From Thiorhodospira sibirica ATCC 700588 (lineage in GTDB: Bacteria; Pseudomonadota; Gammaproteobacteria; Ectothiorhodospirales; Ectothiorhodospiraceae): 48,875 nucleotides of DNA. How positions within the stretch are numbered: the stretch's first letter is position 1; each line of letters begins with the position of its first letter. Position numbers and translations under genes: made by a program. Of this stretch, positions 28,256 through 40,724 are shown piece by piece. The stretch covers positions 174,475 through 223,349 of the forward strand of contig NZ_MU255056.1 in the NCBI RefSeq assembly GCF_000227725.2. Reading direction: 5' to 3'. The notes beneath the pieces were generated by a model that worked only from the letters and a program-made list of their open reading frames with translations, was not told the origin of the DNA and made no database searches.

Positions 28256-29194
28256 CTAAACCTCACCGCGAATGCGCGTCATCACCGCGCCAGCCAGATC
28301 ATTGGGGTCGAACTTGGGGATGAATTTGTTGGCACCGGCGCGTTTAACCATAGCGTCGTTGAATTCGCCGCTCAATGACGAGTGCAACAATACATACATA
28401 TCGGCTAAGGCTGGATTTTTTCGGATCTCGCTGACCAGGGTATAGCCATCCATATCCGGCATTTCAATATCGGAGATCACCATGGCGATCTGCTCATGTA
28501 AGTCGCCTGCCCCCGCCATTTCAATGAGCTTATTGAGGGCCTCGCGCCCATCACGGGTCACAATGCAGTCGATATCAATCTGCGCCAAGGCTCGCACCAT
28601 CTGTTTGCGCGCCACCGAGGAATCATCGGCGACCAAAACCCGCCGGATGCGCTTGGGTGGTGCGTGATCATCCTGTCCTTCCGCCGGGCGAAACAGCTCC
28701 GGCGTCACTGGCGCAGCAGGCCCGGTGACCATTTCCAGAATCTTTTCAACATCAATGATTTCCACCAAAACATTATCAACATTGGTGACGGCGGTCAGAT
28801 AACTTTCCGTGTCTGCGCCCTTGGGTGGTGGACGGATGCTGTCCCAGTTGAGGTTGACGATACGATCCACCGATGACACCAAAAATCCCTGCACCGAGCG
28901 GTTAAAGGCGGTCACGATGACAAAGGCCCGGGCGGTAGATTCCGGGCCGCGCCGCCCCATCGAGCGCGCCAGATCAATCACCGACACGGTATGACCCCGG
29001 ATATGGCTGATGCCGCGAATGATCGGGTGAGAGTTTGGCAGGCGCTTGAGCGGCGGACAGGGAATCACTTCTTGCACCTTGAACACGTTGATTGCAAAGA
29101 GCTGTTTATCGCCAAGGTGGAATAACAATAATTCCAGGCGATTTTGCCCGACCATCTTTGTTCGGCGGTCAACGCCTTCCAATACCCCACTCAT
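28256..29194 (-). CDS. cheV: CheV, CheW-receiver chemotaxis coupling protein
   Basis: 312 residues. An N-terminal CheW domain (about 15-155; FHLGDKQLFAINVFKVQEVI, ISHIRGHTVSVIDL) couples receptors to CheA; a C-terminal receiver domain (about 185-312) has acidic residues D190/D191 and phosphoacceptor D242 in SDIEMPDMDG. ATG 29,194 is preferred because GGAGAG lies about ten bases upstream. It is divergent from flgA, as in Vibrio and Pseudomonas, but the cheR-flgB genes that normally follow cheV are absent: only the candidate RNA locus and an IS lie downstream. Confidence 0.95.
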   Translation of the reverse strand: MSGVLEGVDRRTKMVGQNRLELLLFHLGDKQLFAINVFKVQEVIPCPPLKRLPNSHPIIRGISHIRGHTVSVIDLARSMGRRGPESTARAFVIVTAFNRSVQGFLVSSVDRIVNLNWDSIRPPPKGADTESYLTAVTNVDNVLVEIIDVEKILEMVTGPAAPVTPELFRPAEGQDDHAPPKRIRRVLVADDSSVARKQMVRALAQIDIDCIVTRDGREALNKLIEMAGAGDLHEQIAMVISDIEMPDMDGYTLVSEIRKNPALADMYVLLHSSLSGEFNDAMVKRAGANKFIPKFDPNDLAGAVMTRIRGEV

Positions 29195-29556
29195 AAATAA
29201 ACACTCTCCGCTTTCGGTTGCCAAGGGCTTAGTGCCAGCTATTTTCCATTGTAGCCGCTTCTAAGGCAAATTACTTTTGTTTACGGTGTGATGGCGCATG
29301 TTGAGAGGCTTGGGTGCCTTTGCGTATCGCGCATGGGATTTATTGGCATTCATTGTGCATTCTATCTACACAAACAGCGCATGGCGGTGCGGTAATACAT
29401 AGGCTGCGGAGGATGCAACGTCATGTGACCGGGGATTTACCCCACCGCCAAGCCAACATTTTGACGAAGGCAACATGCTGCCGCTACACCTTAATTGGAT
29501 TCTGGCACAGTTATTTTGCCTGGGGTCGGTACGTGATGCGAAGCGAGGAGTTTTTG
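29195..29556. other. Divergent promoter region between cheV and flgA
   Basis: 362 bp with no convincing gene. It holds the sigma-54-like site of cheV (29,233-29,248). The flgA side has a TGGCAC at 29,503-29,508, but the downstream TTTTGC is two bases too far for sigma-54. GAGGAG at 29,545-29,550 is the flgA ribosome site. Confidence 0.5.
29233..29248 (-). promoter_or_regulatory. Sigma-54-like promoter for cheV
   Basis: On the minus strand TGGAAAATAGCTGGCA keeps the invariant GG and GC at the required 10-bp spacing, but the C and A of the -24 box are poor. The start would be about 28 bases before the cheV ATG. Flagellar genes at this level are usually RpoN-dependent in gammaproteobacteria. 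Weak match. Confidence 0.35.
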
Positions 29557-30279
29557 ATGATCAGGCACACGATGATAGCCATTGTGGCATATACTTTGCT
29601 GAGTACATTGGCGCATGCCGCACTGGCCAGCACGGCAGAACATGAGTCACATGAAACGATTCGCCAGACTGCCGAGGCCTTTATTTATGATGAGGCGCGC
29701 AAAACGCACGGCGCGGATTTTAACATTGAGGTCGATGTATCAAGACTGGATGCACGCCTGAGACTGCGCGCCTGCAGTCAACCACTGGAGGCATTTCTGG
29801 CACCTGGCGGGCGAACCACCGGCAGCACGACGGTGGGCATTAGTTGCAGTGCGCCGGCTCCCTGGTCTTTATATATACCCGTGACGGTGGGCGTTTCGGG
29901 CGAGGTGCTGGTAGCTGCGCGTTCTTTGCCACGAGGCACGGTATTAGCCGCCCAGGATATACGCCTGGAACGACGCGATATTACCCGCCTGACCTCTGGA
30001 TATTTAAGCGACCCGGTGGCCGTGAGAAGTATGGTACTACGCCGCGCCGTGGCCTCGGGCACCACCTTGATTCCGAATATGCTGGAGGCACAACGCATGG
30101 TACAACGCGGCCAGAACGTGGTTTTACTCGCCCAAAGCGACAATTTCTCCATCCGCATGTCGGGTGAAGCCCTAGGCGATGCTGCCTATGGTGAGTTAGT
30201 GAAAGTGCGCAACCGCAGTTCACGCCGGGTTGTGGAAGGTGTTGTAGTGTCTGCCGGCGTCGTCAGCGTCAATTTATAA
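29557..30279 (+). CDS. flgA: FlgA, flagellar P-ring assembly chaperone
   Basis: 240 residues from ATG 29,557 (GAGGAG six bases upstream; the frame is open further upstream but those residues are not FlgA-like). A signal peptide (MIRHTMIAIVAYTLLSTLAHAALA) sends it to the periplasm, where FlgA assists polymerisation of FlgI. The C-terminal SAF/ChapFlgA domain shows ARSLPRGTVLAAQDIRLERRDITRL and RGQNVVLLAQSDNFSIRMSGEALGDA. Upstream of flgM on the same strand, the standard gammaproteobacterial order. Confidence 0.94.
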   Translation: MIRHTMIAIVAYTLLSTLAHAALASTAEHESHETIRQTAEAFIYDEARKTHGADFNIEVDVSRLDARLRLRACSQPLEAFLAPGGRTTGSTTVGISCSAPAPWSLYIPVTVGVSGEVLVAARSLPRGTVLAAQDIRLERRDITRLTSGYLSDPVAVRSMVLRRAVASGTTLIPNMLEAQRMVQRGQNVVLLAQSDNFSIRMSGEALGDAAYGELVKVRNRSSRRVVEGVVVSAGVVSVNL

Positions 30280-30295
30280 GCTCTGGAGCGCAGCC

Positions 30296-30318
30296 TCAAG
30301 GCCACGCTTTGGCCTTGA
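30296..30318 (+). terminator. Hairpin after flgA
   Basis: TCAAGGCCA and TGGCCTTGA arms with a 5-nt loop, 16 bp after the flgA stop. No T run, so attenuation of read-through into flgM rather than full termination. Confidence 0.35.
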
Positions 30319-30368
30319 TGACCAGGATAGGCCCGACGGCTTTAATTGAAAAATGCGCAGTGGATCAC

Positions 30369-30395
30369 TAAAGATTTTTGCATCCATGCCGCTAT
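30369..30395 (+). promoter_or_regulatory. Sigma-28 (FliA) promoter for flgM-flgN
   Basis: TAAAGATT (30,369-30,376), an 11-bp spacer, then GCCGCTAT (30,388-30,395). The consensus is TAAAGTTT-N11-GCCGATAA, so 13 of 16 positions match with exact spacing. It lies 42 bp before the flgM ATG. It makes the classic loop in which FliA drives its own anti-sigma factor. Confidence 0.8.
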
Positions 30396-30437
30396 AGTGA
30401 CTGAAACCTTTTTACGCTCTGACCTGAGGATGTCCCA

Positions 30438-30752
30438 ATGTCAGTGGAAATCAAAAACCTGTCTCAAGCACAGGCAAAAAACGCCCGGGAGAGTCGCGAA
30501 CTCTTTCAGGCACGTCAGGCGGGTGGTGTTGGGCCACAGGCCAGTAAAGCTCAGGCCCCCGCCAACAGTGCAGGCGATACCGTCACCTTGACCAAAACGG
30601 CCAAGCGGCTTAACGATATCCAGCAAAAAATCAGCGCCCAGCCGGTGGTGGATGCTGAAAAGGTCGAACGCTTGCGCCAATCCATTGCCGCAGGCACGTA
30701 CAAAATCGACGTGGAAAAAATCGCTGAACGACTGATGAATGAGGAGATTTAG
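30438..30752 (+). CDS. flgM: FlgM, anti-sigma-28 factor
   Basis: 104 residues, the normal size. The N-terminal half is polar and probably disordered, as expected for a protein exported through the hook-basal body; the C-terminal FliA-binding part has DTVTLTKTAKRLNDIQQKIS and VDAEKVERLRQSIAAGTYKIDVEKIAERLM, the family signature. FlgM holds FliA inactive until the hook is complete. Two bases separate it from flgN. Confidence 0.95.
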   Translation: MSVEIKNLSQAQAKNARESRELFQARQAGGVGPQASKAQAPANSAGDTVTLTKTAKRLNDIQQKISAQPVVDAEKVERLRQSIAAGTYKIDVEKIAERLMNEEI

Positions 30753-30754
30753 CC

Positions 30755-31240
30755 ATGTCGCTCCAGCCTGATTTTGCTGAACAGCTCGCCGCTTTGTTGA
30801 CCCAGTGTGTCGCCGAGGCCTGTTTGCTGGAAGAAGCCCTGGAACGCGAAGGAGCCTCTTTGGCACGACGTGATCTGGACGGCCTGCACGATGCCATTGC
30901 GCAAAAACGCCAGCATGTCGCCACGCTCGAACAGGCCTCGCAGGCACAAAATGCCCTGCTGCGCAGTCATGGCTACGAAACCAACGCCCACGGCATGGAA
31001 ACCTGTCTGCGTGACTGGGATCAGGAAGGCCAGCTGCGTAGCGTCTGGGAGCGTCTGGCAGAGGTCATGCAAAATTGCCGACGCCTGAATCAGATCAACG
31101 GCGGCGTCGTTGAATCCAGTCGCCATCGCGTCGAGCAAGCCATCCAGATCCTGCGTGGCGGCGAATCCCCCGTCGATGTCTATGGCCCACATGGCCGCTC
31201 CGTCTCCAACGGTCATTCACGTTCCATTGCTCAGGCATAG
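30755..31240 (+). CDS. flgN: FlgN, flagellar export chaperone for FlgK/FlgL
   Basis: 161-residue, mostly helical cytoplasmic protein with FlgN features: LLTQCVAEACLLEEALEREGASLARRDLDGLHDAIAQK-type N-terminus and the RLAEVMQNCRRLNQINGGVVESSRHRVEQAIQIL helix. It keeps hook-filament junction proteins soluble before export. Follows flgM in the same unit and is closed by a hairpin. Confidence 0.92.
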   Translation: MSLQPDFAEQLAALLTQCVAEACLLEEALEREGASLARRDLDGLHDAIAQKRQHVATLEQASQAQNALLRSHGYETNAHGMETCLRDWDQEGQLRSVWERLAEVMQNCRRLNQINGGVVESSRHRVEQAIQILRGGESPVDVYGPHGRSVSNGHSRSIAQA

Positions 31241-31243
31241 TCC

Positions 31244-31282
31244 TGGCGGTATCGCCTTTGCCATAACCTCGCGATACCGCCA
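31244..31282 (+). terminator. Hairpin after flgN
   Basis: TGGCGGTATCGC and GCGATACCGCCA form a perfect 12-bp stem with a 15-nt loop right after the flgN stop. A second palindrome CCAAGGCATGCCTTGG follows at 31,280-31,295. No T run, so termination strength is uncertain. Confidence 0.5.
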
Positions 31283-31295
31283 AGGCATGCCTTGG

Positions 31296-31695
31296 CCTTA
31301 GCAAAAGCACATCATCGTCGCTGAACGTTTCGCTTTACCCATCCCGCCATTTTCCAATATCCATCGCGTATCCTGATTAAGCCTGAACAAATCCGTGCAC
31401 ATTCCTTCTGCCAGGCGTTAAGCCAAAGGAGCAAGCGCGCTTGCTAACACCCGCGAGCGCAGCATAGAGAACGCCAAGCACCCGCTCGGCACGAAGTGGC
31501 GGCGGCTTCCAGCCGTCGCTTTTGGAGCGACATCACGATGATGCCGCCACGGGGAAGCAGCGCATCCATGATGCGAAGCAGGTGCTTGGCGCTGTTGGCG
31601 GCGCTTGCGGCATTTGACGCGCAACATTGCTAGATAAAGCGGGGTAAGGATGGGATAATCTGCCGCTTTTCCAGCTGTGTGGAGTGCTGTGGCCA
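31296..31695. other. Gene-free stretch with palindrome and a MITE-like inverted repeat
   Basis: About 400 bp without a believable gene. It holds a perfect 14-bp palindrome GCAAGCGCGCTTGC (31,431-31,444) and an 11-bp inverted repeat CGCCAAGCACC/GGTGCTTGGCG (31,472-31,482 and 31,581-31,591) that would enclose a structure of about 120 bp. Inside lies a 34-bp block (31,496-31,529) that recurs in degenerate form at 33,166-33,199. Probably a small repetitive element of this genome. The right edge carries the ribosome site of pucC. Confidence 0.45.
31496..31529 (+). repeat. Dispersed repeat copy A, upstream of pucC
   Basis: GTGGCGGCGG, TT, GCCGTCGC and GGAGCG blocks are shared, in the same order and spacing, with 33,166-33,199 just after pucC. 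About 26 of 34 positions agree. The copies are direct repeats 1,670 bp apart. Confidence 0.5.
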
Positions 31696-33129
31696 ATGAA
31701 TAATTTACTCAATGCCTGGATGCGCGTGTGGGCAAGGATTGTGCCCAATATCGTGCCTTTCTCGGATGTTGCCTCGCCGGATTTTCCCCTGCATCGTATC
31801 TTGCGTCTGTCGCTGTTTCAGATTTCTGTGGGCATGGCGGTGGTGTTGCTCACGGGAACCTTGAACCGGGTGATGGTGGTGGAGCTGGGGGTGCCGGTGT
31901 GGCTGGTGGCGGTGATGATTTCCATCCCGCTGGTGTTTGCGCCTTTGCGCGTCTTGATCGGGCATCGTTCGGATTATCATCGCTCGGCCTTTGGGCTTAG
32001 GCGCATTCCCTATATCTGGAGCGGTACGCTGCTGCAATTTGGCGGCTTTGCGATTATGCCGTATGCCTTGCTGGTGCTCTCCGATCCGACCAATGATATG
32101 AGCTGGCTGGGGCAGGCGGCGGCGGCGGTGGGCTTTTTACTGGTGGGTGCCGGCCTGCACACCACGCAAACCGCAGGCCTGGCGCTGGCCTCGGATTTGG
32201 CGCCGCCGGATAAACGCCCTCGCGTGGTGGCCTTGCTGTATGTCACGCTGTTGTTGGGGATGAGTGCCAGCGCCTTGTTGTTTGGCTTTTTCCTCGAAGA
32301 CTTCACCCATGCCCGCCTGGTAGCGGTGGTGCAAGGGGTGGCGGTGGTCACGGTGATAATTAACCTGCTGGCGTTGTGGAAACAGGAGGCGGTGAATATT
32401 AAACGGGCGATTGCCGATATTCCGCGTCCGCCCTTTATAGATGCCTGGCGGGAATTTGCCGCCGGGGGGCGGGCCAGTCGGCTGCTGGTGGTGGTGGCGC
32501 TGGCAACCGCCGGGTTTAATATGCAAGACCTGTTGCTGGAGCCCTATGGCGGCCAGATTCTGGGCATGACGGTGGCGGAAACCACGCGCCTGACGGCGAT
32601 TTATGCCGCCGGAACCTTGCTGTCGTTTTGGGCCTCGGCGTATCTGCTGGGGCGTTTTGGCGGTTCTTATCATATTGCGGCGTATGGTGCGCTGATTGGC
32701 ATTGCGGGTTTGATGGGGGTGATTCTGGCGGCCAGCATTGACTCCGGGCTGGTATTTCGTCTGGGTGCCGGACTGATTGGCTTTGGCTCAGGGTTTTTTG
32801 TGGTGGGCAGTCTGACTGCCGCAATGGGACTGGCCAAAGAGGGCAACAGCGGGCTGGCTTTGGGCGCCTGGGGGGCGGTGCAGGCGACAACCATTGGTGT
32901 GTCCTGGGCCTTGGGAGGCATCCTGAAAACGCTGGTTGCCGGATTTAGCGAACGCATGGCTTGGACTAGCACCGACATCGGCCATGCGCTGATGGGGTAT
33001 AAGTTTGTATATAGCCTGGAGATTTTGCTGCTGATTGCCGCCCTGGTGGTGATTGTGCCGCTGGTGCGCAATCCGGGCAAGGAAGGTCTGCGTACCCATG
33101 ACAAGGTGCAGATGGAGCACATGCCCTGA
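31696..33129 (+). CDS. PucC/LhaA-type (BCD family) transporter, light-harvesting complex assembly
   Basis: About 477 residues from ATG 31,696 (a GTG at 31,684 is also possible) with about 12 membrane helices. MFS-like family members PucC, LhaA and Bch2 are needed to assemble LH1/LH2 antenna complexes and probably deliver bacteriochlorophyll. Signatures are LFQISVGMAVVLLTGTLNRVMVVELGVP, RVLIGHRSDYHRSAFGLRRIPYIW, LVGAGLHTTQTAGLALASDLAPP and NMQDLLLEPYGGQILGM. This is the strongest sign that the host is photosynthetic. It stands alone, away from puf/puc or bch genes, with a dispersed repeat on each side. Confidence 0.88.
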   Translation: MNNLLNAWMRVWARIVPNIVPFSDVASPDFPLHRILRLSLFQISVGMAVVLLTGTLNRVMVVELGVPVWLVAVMISIPLVFAPLRVLIGHRSDYHRSAFGLRRIPYIWSGTLLQFGGFAIMPYALLVLSDPTNDMSWLGQAAAAVGFLLVGAGLHTTQTAGLALASDLAPPDKRPRVVALLYVTLLLGMSASALLFGFFLEDFTHARLVAVVQGVAVVTVIINLLALWKQEAVNIKRAIADIPRPPFIDAWREFAAGGRASRLLVVVALATAGFNMQDLLLEPYGGQILGMTVAETTRLTAIYAAGTLLSFWASAYLLGRFGGSYHIAAYGALIGIAGLMGVILAASIDSGLVFRLGAGLIGFGSGFFVVGSLTAAMGLAKEGNSGLALGAWGAVQATTIGVSWALGGILKTLVAGFSERMAWTSTDIGHALMGYKFVYSLEILLLIAALVVIVPLVRNPGKEGLRTHDKVQMEHMP

Positions 33130-35461
<2,332 letters not shown>

Positions 35462-35618
35462 ACGAGGCACAGATTTTGCATTATTATTCATGTAGTGCAT
35501 ACATTCTGCCTGCTTAGGCAAGGATTTACCGGGAGTTTCCATCCCAACGATCTGTGCGTTTCGCAATACACCACCTGATTAGCCCTGAACACTCACCAGA
35601 CAGGGAGAGGATTTTTCC

Positions 35619-37253
35619 ATGAAAAACATGACCATCAAACTGCGCCTGATTCTGACCATCGGTTTTCTGGTGGTCTTGATGATCACGCTCTCCTTTCTTG
35701 GATTGCGCGGCATGGCCAGCAGCAATGATGCGCTCAATCGCGTCTACGACGACCGCCTGCTGCCGCTGTCACAGATTGCGCGTATCAACGATTTGATGCG
35801 CACCAATCTGCAAGAAATCCTGCTGGCTACCCAGCATGACCCCCGCCTGCCGCAGCGCGAGCATCACGAAGCCACCCACCGGGTTACCATGCATGGCGGG
35901 ATTATCGCCGCCAGTATCGAGAAAATCACCGCCGAGTGGGAGGCTTATATGGACAGCGAGCTGACGCCCGAGGAGCGGCGTCTGGCGGAGGAATTCGCAA
36001 CCCATCGTGCCCGCTTTGTAAACGAGGCCCTGCGTCCGGCGATTCGCATGATCGAGCAGGAACAATATGATGAACTGGGTCTGCATGCCGTGCTAACGGC
36101 AGGCCCCTTGTTTAACCGCGCCAAAGAGGCGGCGGAAAAGCTGGAGCGGCTGCAGGTGGATGTTGCCCGCGAGGAATATGAATATGCGGTAGCCGCATTT
36201 AACCGTACGCTCACCGTCATCCTCAGCGCCATTATTCTGGCAGTCTTGACGGTGGTGGCGGCGGGTTATCTCCTGATCCGCGCCATTAACAACCCCCTGA
36301 GCCAGGCCATCGGTATGGCCCGCAGCATTGCTGAAGGCGATCTGACCCAGCGCCTGGAAGTCACCTCGACCAACGAGATTGGTCAACTGCTCGCAGCCTT
36401 GATGGACATGCACGAAAAACTCAGTGATGTGGTACGCAATGTCAACGAAGGTTCTGCGACCATTGATGCGGCAGCCCGCGAGATTGCTCAGGGCAATATT
36501 GATCTGAGTCAGCGCACGGAAGAACAGGCCTCCTCACTCGAAGAAACCGCCTCCAGCATGGAAGAGCTGACTTCCACCGTCCGCCAAAACAGCGAAAACG
36601 TCAATCAGGCCAATCGCCTGGCCTCACAAACCCGTGAAGAGGCAGAAAAAAGCGGCAGTATCGCCAATCAGGCCATGCAGGCGATGGAAGACATCAAGGA
36701 TTCCAGCAAAAAGATCGCCGATATTATCGAGTTGATTGACGAAATTGCCTTCCAGACCAATCTGTTAGCGCTTAACGCCGCCGTAGAAGCCGCCCGTGCC
36801 GGGGAACAGGGACGCGGTTTTGCCGTCGTCGCCGGTGAGGTACGCAGTCTTGCCCAGCGCTCGGCCGATTCGGCGCGCAAAATCTCCAGCCTGATCAAAG
36901 ACAGCGTAGAAAAAGTCGAGGAAGGCTCGCGTCTGGTCAACTCCTCGGGCGAGGCCTTAACGCGCATTGTGACATCGGTTAAAAAGGTCAGCGACCTGAT
37001 GGCAGAAATTGCCGCCGCCAACACCGAGCAATCCTCCGGCATTGAGCAGGTCAACAAAGCCGTGGCGCAGATGGATGAAGTCACCCAGCAAAACGCCGCC
37101 CTGGTGGAAGAAGCCGCCGCCGCCGCCAAGTCACTAGAAAACCAAGCCAATGAACTGCGCGAAATGATGGCCTTCTTCCGCGTTGAAGACAGCGGCTTTG
37201 AAAATCACGGCATCACCCATCATGCCCACGGCGTGAAACTACTCGGCCACTAA
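35619..37253 (+). CDS. Methyl-accepting chemotaxis protein (Tar-like topology)
   Basis: 544 residues. A membrane helix at about 8-28, a periplasmic four-helix-bundle sensor (about 30-195), a second helix (about 196-218), a HAMP domain (about 219-272; RAINNPLSQAIGMARSIAEGDLTQRL), methylation helices, and the universal hairpin tip EIAFQTNLLALNAAVEAARAGEQGRGFAVVAGEVR. The ligand is unknown. The C-terminus has no NWETF-type CheR tether. AGGGAGAGG lies upstream of the ATG. Confidence 0.95.
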   Translation: MKNMTIKLRLILTIGFLVVLMITLSFLGLRGMASSNDALNRVYDDRLLPLSQIARINDLMRTNLQEILLATQHDPRLPQREHHEATHRVTMHGGIIAASIEKITAEWEAYMDSELTPEERRLAEEFATHRARFVNEALRPAIRMIEQEQYDELGLHAVLTAGPLFNRAKEAAEKLERLQVDVAREEYEYAVAAFNRTLTVILSAIILAVLTVVAAGYLLIRAINNPLSQAIGMARSIAEGDLTQRLEVTSTNEIGQLLAALMDMHEKLSDVVRNVNEGSATIDAAAREIAQGNIDLSQRTEEQASSLEETASSMEELTSTVRQNSENVNQANRLASQTREEAEKSGSIANQAMQAMEDIKDSSKKIADIIELIDEIAFQTNLLALNAAVEAARAGEQGRGFAVVAGEVRSLAQRSADSARKISSLIKDSVEKVEEGSRLVNSSGEALTRIVTSVKKVSDLMAEIAAANTEQSSGIEQVNKAVAQMDEVTQQNAALVEEAAAAAKSLENQANELREMMAFFRVEDSGFENHGITHHAHGVKLLGH

Positions 37254-37272
37254 GCAGTGATCTGAAGCCACA

Positions 37273-37304
37273 ACACGGCGGCATCTTCCCGGATGCCGCC
37301 GTGT
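37273..37304. terminator. Bidirectional hairpin between the chemoreceptor gene and spoVR
   Basis: ACACGGCGGCATC and GATGCCGCCGTGT make a perfect 13-bp stem with a 6-nt loop in the gap between convergent genes. The T run is poor. Confidence 0.7.
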
Positions 37305-37319
37305 CATTTGCACCGTCAG

Positions 37320-38867
37320 CTAGAAAGATTGATCGGGGAAAATGTCGTCGTATTCATTGAGGATGGCTTCATTTTTCGGGTCAATTTCATAAAGATGCAC
37401 CGGGTAGCCCCAGAGTGTGGCGAGGTGTTTGAGCACCATCACGGCCTGTTTGGCGTCCAGCAGGCGTCCGTTGAGTACGCGATGTTCGAGGATCAGGCGC
37501 CGATCTCCCGCCAAATCCACGTCAACCACCTGGATATCCGGCTCATGGTGTGACAGGTCATAGTGTCTGGCCAGGGCCCGGCGCACCTCACGATAGCCGT
37601 TGTCATCATGGATCGCCTCAACGTGCAATTCCGGATCATTGACATCATCGCGCACCATGAACAGGCGCAGGTCACGCATCACCTGTGGGCCGAGAAATTG
37701 CAAAATGAAGCTTTCATCGCGATATTGGGCCCAGGCGGTTTTCCAGGTGCCCAAGGCATCGCCATTGCCGGCAATATCGGCAAACCAGCGCCGATCCTCG
37801 GCGGTGGGCTGTTCGCAGACCCGCTTGAGATCCTGCAGAATACGAAAGCCCAGCGCGTAAGGATTGAGGCCGGCATAGCGCGGGTCATCATAATCGGGCT
37901 GAAACACCACGCTGGTGTGGTTGTGCAAAAATTCCAGAAAAGCACCGTCAGTGATCTGCCCGCTTTCATGCAGGCGCGTCATGATCTGGTAATGCACCGC
38001 CGTTGCACAGCCTTCATTCATCACCTTGGTTTGCTTTTGCGGATAGAAATACTGCGCCACCATGCGCACGATACGCAGACATTCGCGCTGCCAGTGGGCC
38101 AGATTGGGGGCGTGTTTTTCCAGAAAATATAAAAGATTTTCCTCCGGCAGACCGAGTTGGCGCGGGGCGTCCTCGTGGGGCGCTTCGCTGGGCGTGTGTT
38201 TAGTGCCTTGGCGCGGCAGGGTACGCCATAGATCGCTAAAGGTCTGTTCGGTGTAGCGGGCGCGTTCGCGTTCGCGTGCCAATTCGCGCTTGAGATTCAG
38301 TGGCTGCTTGCGTGGATAACGATGCACCCCGTGACTCATCAGGGCGTGGGCAGCATCCAGCACCCGCTCGACCTCGCGATAGCCATAACGCTGCTCACAT
38401 TCGGCGATATAGGACTTGGCAAAATCCAGATAATCCAGAATGCTGGAGGCATCTGTCCATTGCTGAAACAGATGATTGTTCTTGAAAAAATGGCTATGCC
38501 CGAAGGCAGCGTGGGCCATAACCAGGGTCTGCATGGTCATGGTGTTTTCTTCCATGATGTAGCAGATACAGGGGCTTGAGTTGATGACAATCTCATAAGC
38601 CAGCCCGGTGATGCCCTTGCGGTAATGCATCTGGTCACGCGCAAAGTGCTTGCCAAAAGACCAATGACGGTAAAACAGCGGCATCCCCATCGAGGCATAG
38701 GCATCCAGCATCTGCTCTGAGCTGATAATCTCGATCTGGCTGGGATAGATATCCAGGCCCATCTCATCAAAGGCAATCCGCGCAATCGCCTGATAAGCCC
38801 GCTGGATCAGCGCATAGTCCCAGTCAGCACCTTGATATAACAGTGTGGTTTGCTTTGGATCAGGCAT
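37320..38867 (-). CDS. SpoVR family protein (YcgB-like)
   Basis: 515 residues from ATG 38,867, with GAGG five bases upstream. Family signatures are DIYPSQIEIISSEQMLDAYASMGMPLFYRHWSFGK, INSSPCICYIMEENTMTMQTLVMAHAAFGH and NEGCATAVHYQIM. The family is found in sporulating and non-sporulating bacteria; in enterobacteria ycgB responds to stationary phase, but the biochemical role is unknown. The gammaproteobacterial partners prkA (serine kinase) and yeaH are not adjacent. Confidence 0.93.
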   Translation of the reverse strand: MPDPKQTTLLYQGADWDYALIQRAYQAIARIAFDEMGLDIYPSQIEIISSEQMLDAYASMGMPLFYRHWSFGKHFARDQMHYRKGITGLAYEIVINSSPCICYIMEENTMTMQTLVMAHAAFGHSHFFKNNHLFQQWTDASSILDYLDFAKSYIAECEQRYGYREVERVLDAAHALMSHGVHRYPRKQPLNLKRELARERERARYTEQTFSDLWRTLPRQGTKHTPSEAPHEDAPRQLGLPEENLLYFLEKHAPNLAHWQRECLRIVRMVAQYFYPQKQTKVMNEGCATAVHYQIMTRLHESGQITDGAFLEFLHNHTSVVFQPDYDDPRYAGLNPYALGFRILQDLKRVCEQPTAEDRRWFADIAGNGDALGTWKTAWAQYRDESFILQFLGPQVMRDLRLFMVRDDVNDPELHVEAIHDDNGYREVRRALARHYDLSHHEPDIQVVDVDLAGDRRLILEHRVLNGRLLDAKQAVMVLKHLATLWGYPVHLYEIDPKNEAILNEYDDIFPDQSF

Positions 38868-39140
38868 AAACACCTCATCAGTTTCTCAGCGAGAAACCCC
38901 GTCCACAAGACACGGGCAGGGAGAGTGGCTACGACCTCGCCGCCGCCAGGTAAATGCAGCGTATGGGTCAAGCGTGGGGGGGACATTTGAGTTGCAGCAT
39001 CACTTTTAGAGTGGTGATAATAGTCACGAAGGCGCGCGCTGGTCAACCTGCGGCACGAATACGGCCACGGCTCCCCCTTCGCAACAGATTTAGCCGTTGC
39101 AAACCCGTTAAAACACGCAGGACATACCGACAGGACGCCC

Positions 39141-40713
<1,573 letters not shown>

Positions 40714-40724
<11 letters not shown>

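Noticed and set aside
29503-29520. Sigma-54 promoter upstream of flgA (TGGCAC then TTTTGC)
   Set aside because: The GG to GC distance is 12 instead of the strict 10 bases.
31420-31450. Integron attC-like site (GTTAAGC and GCTAAC around a palindrome)
   Set aside because: Too short, with mismatched core sites and no cassette gene or integrase; treated as a simple palindrome.
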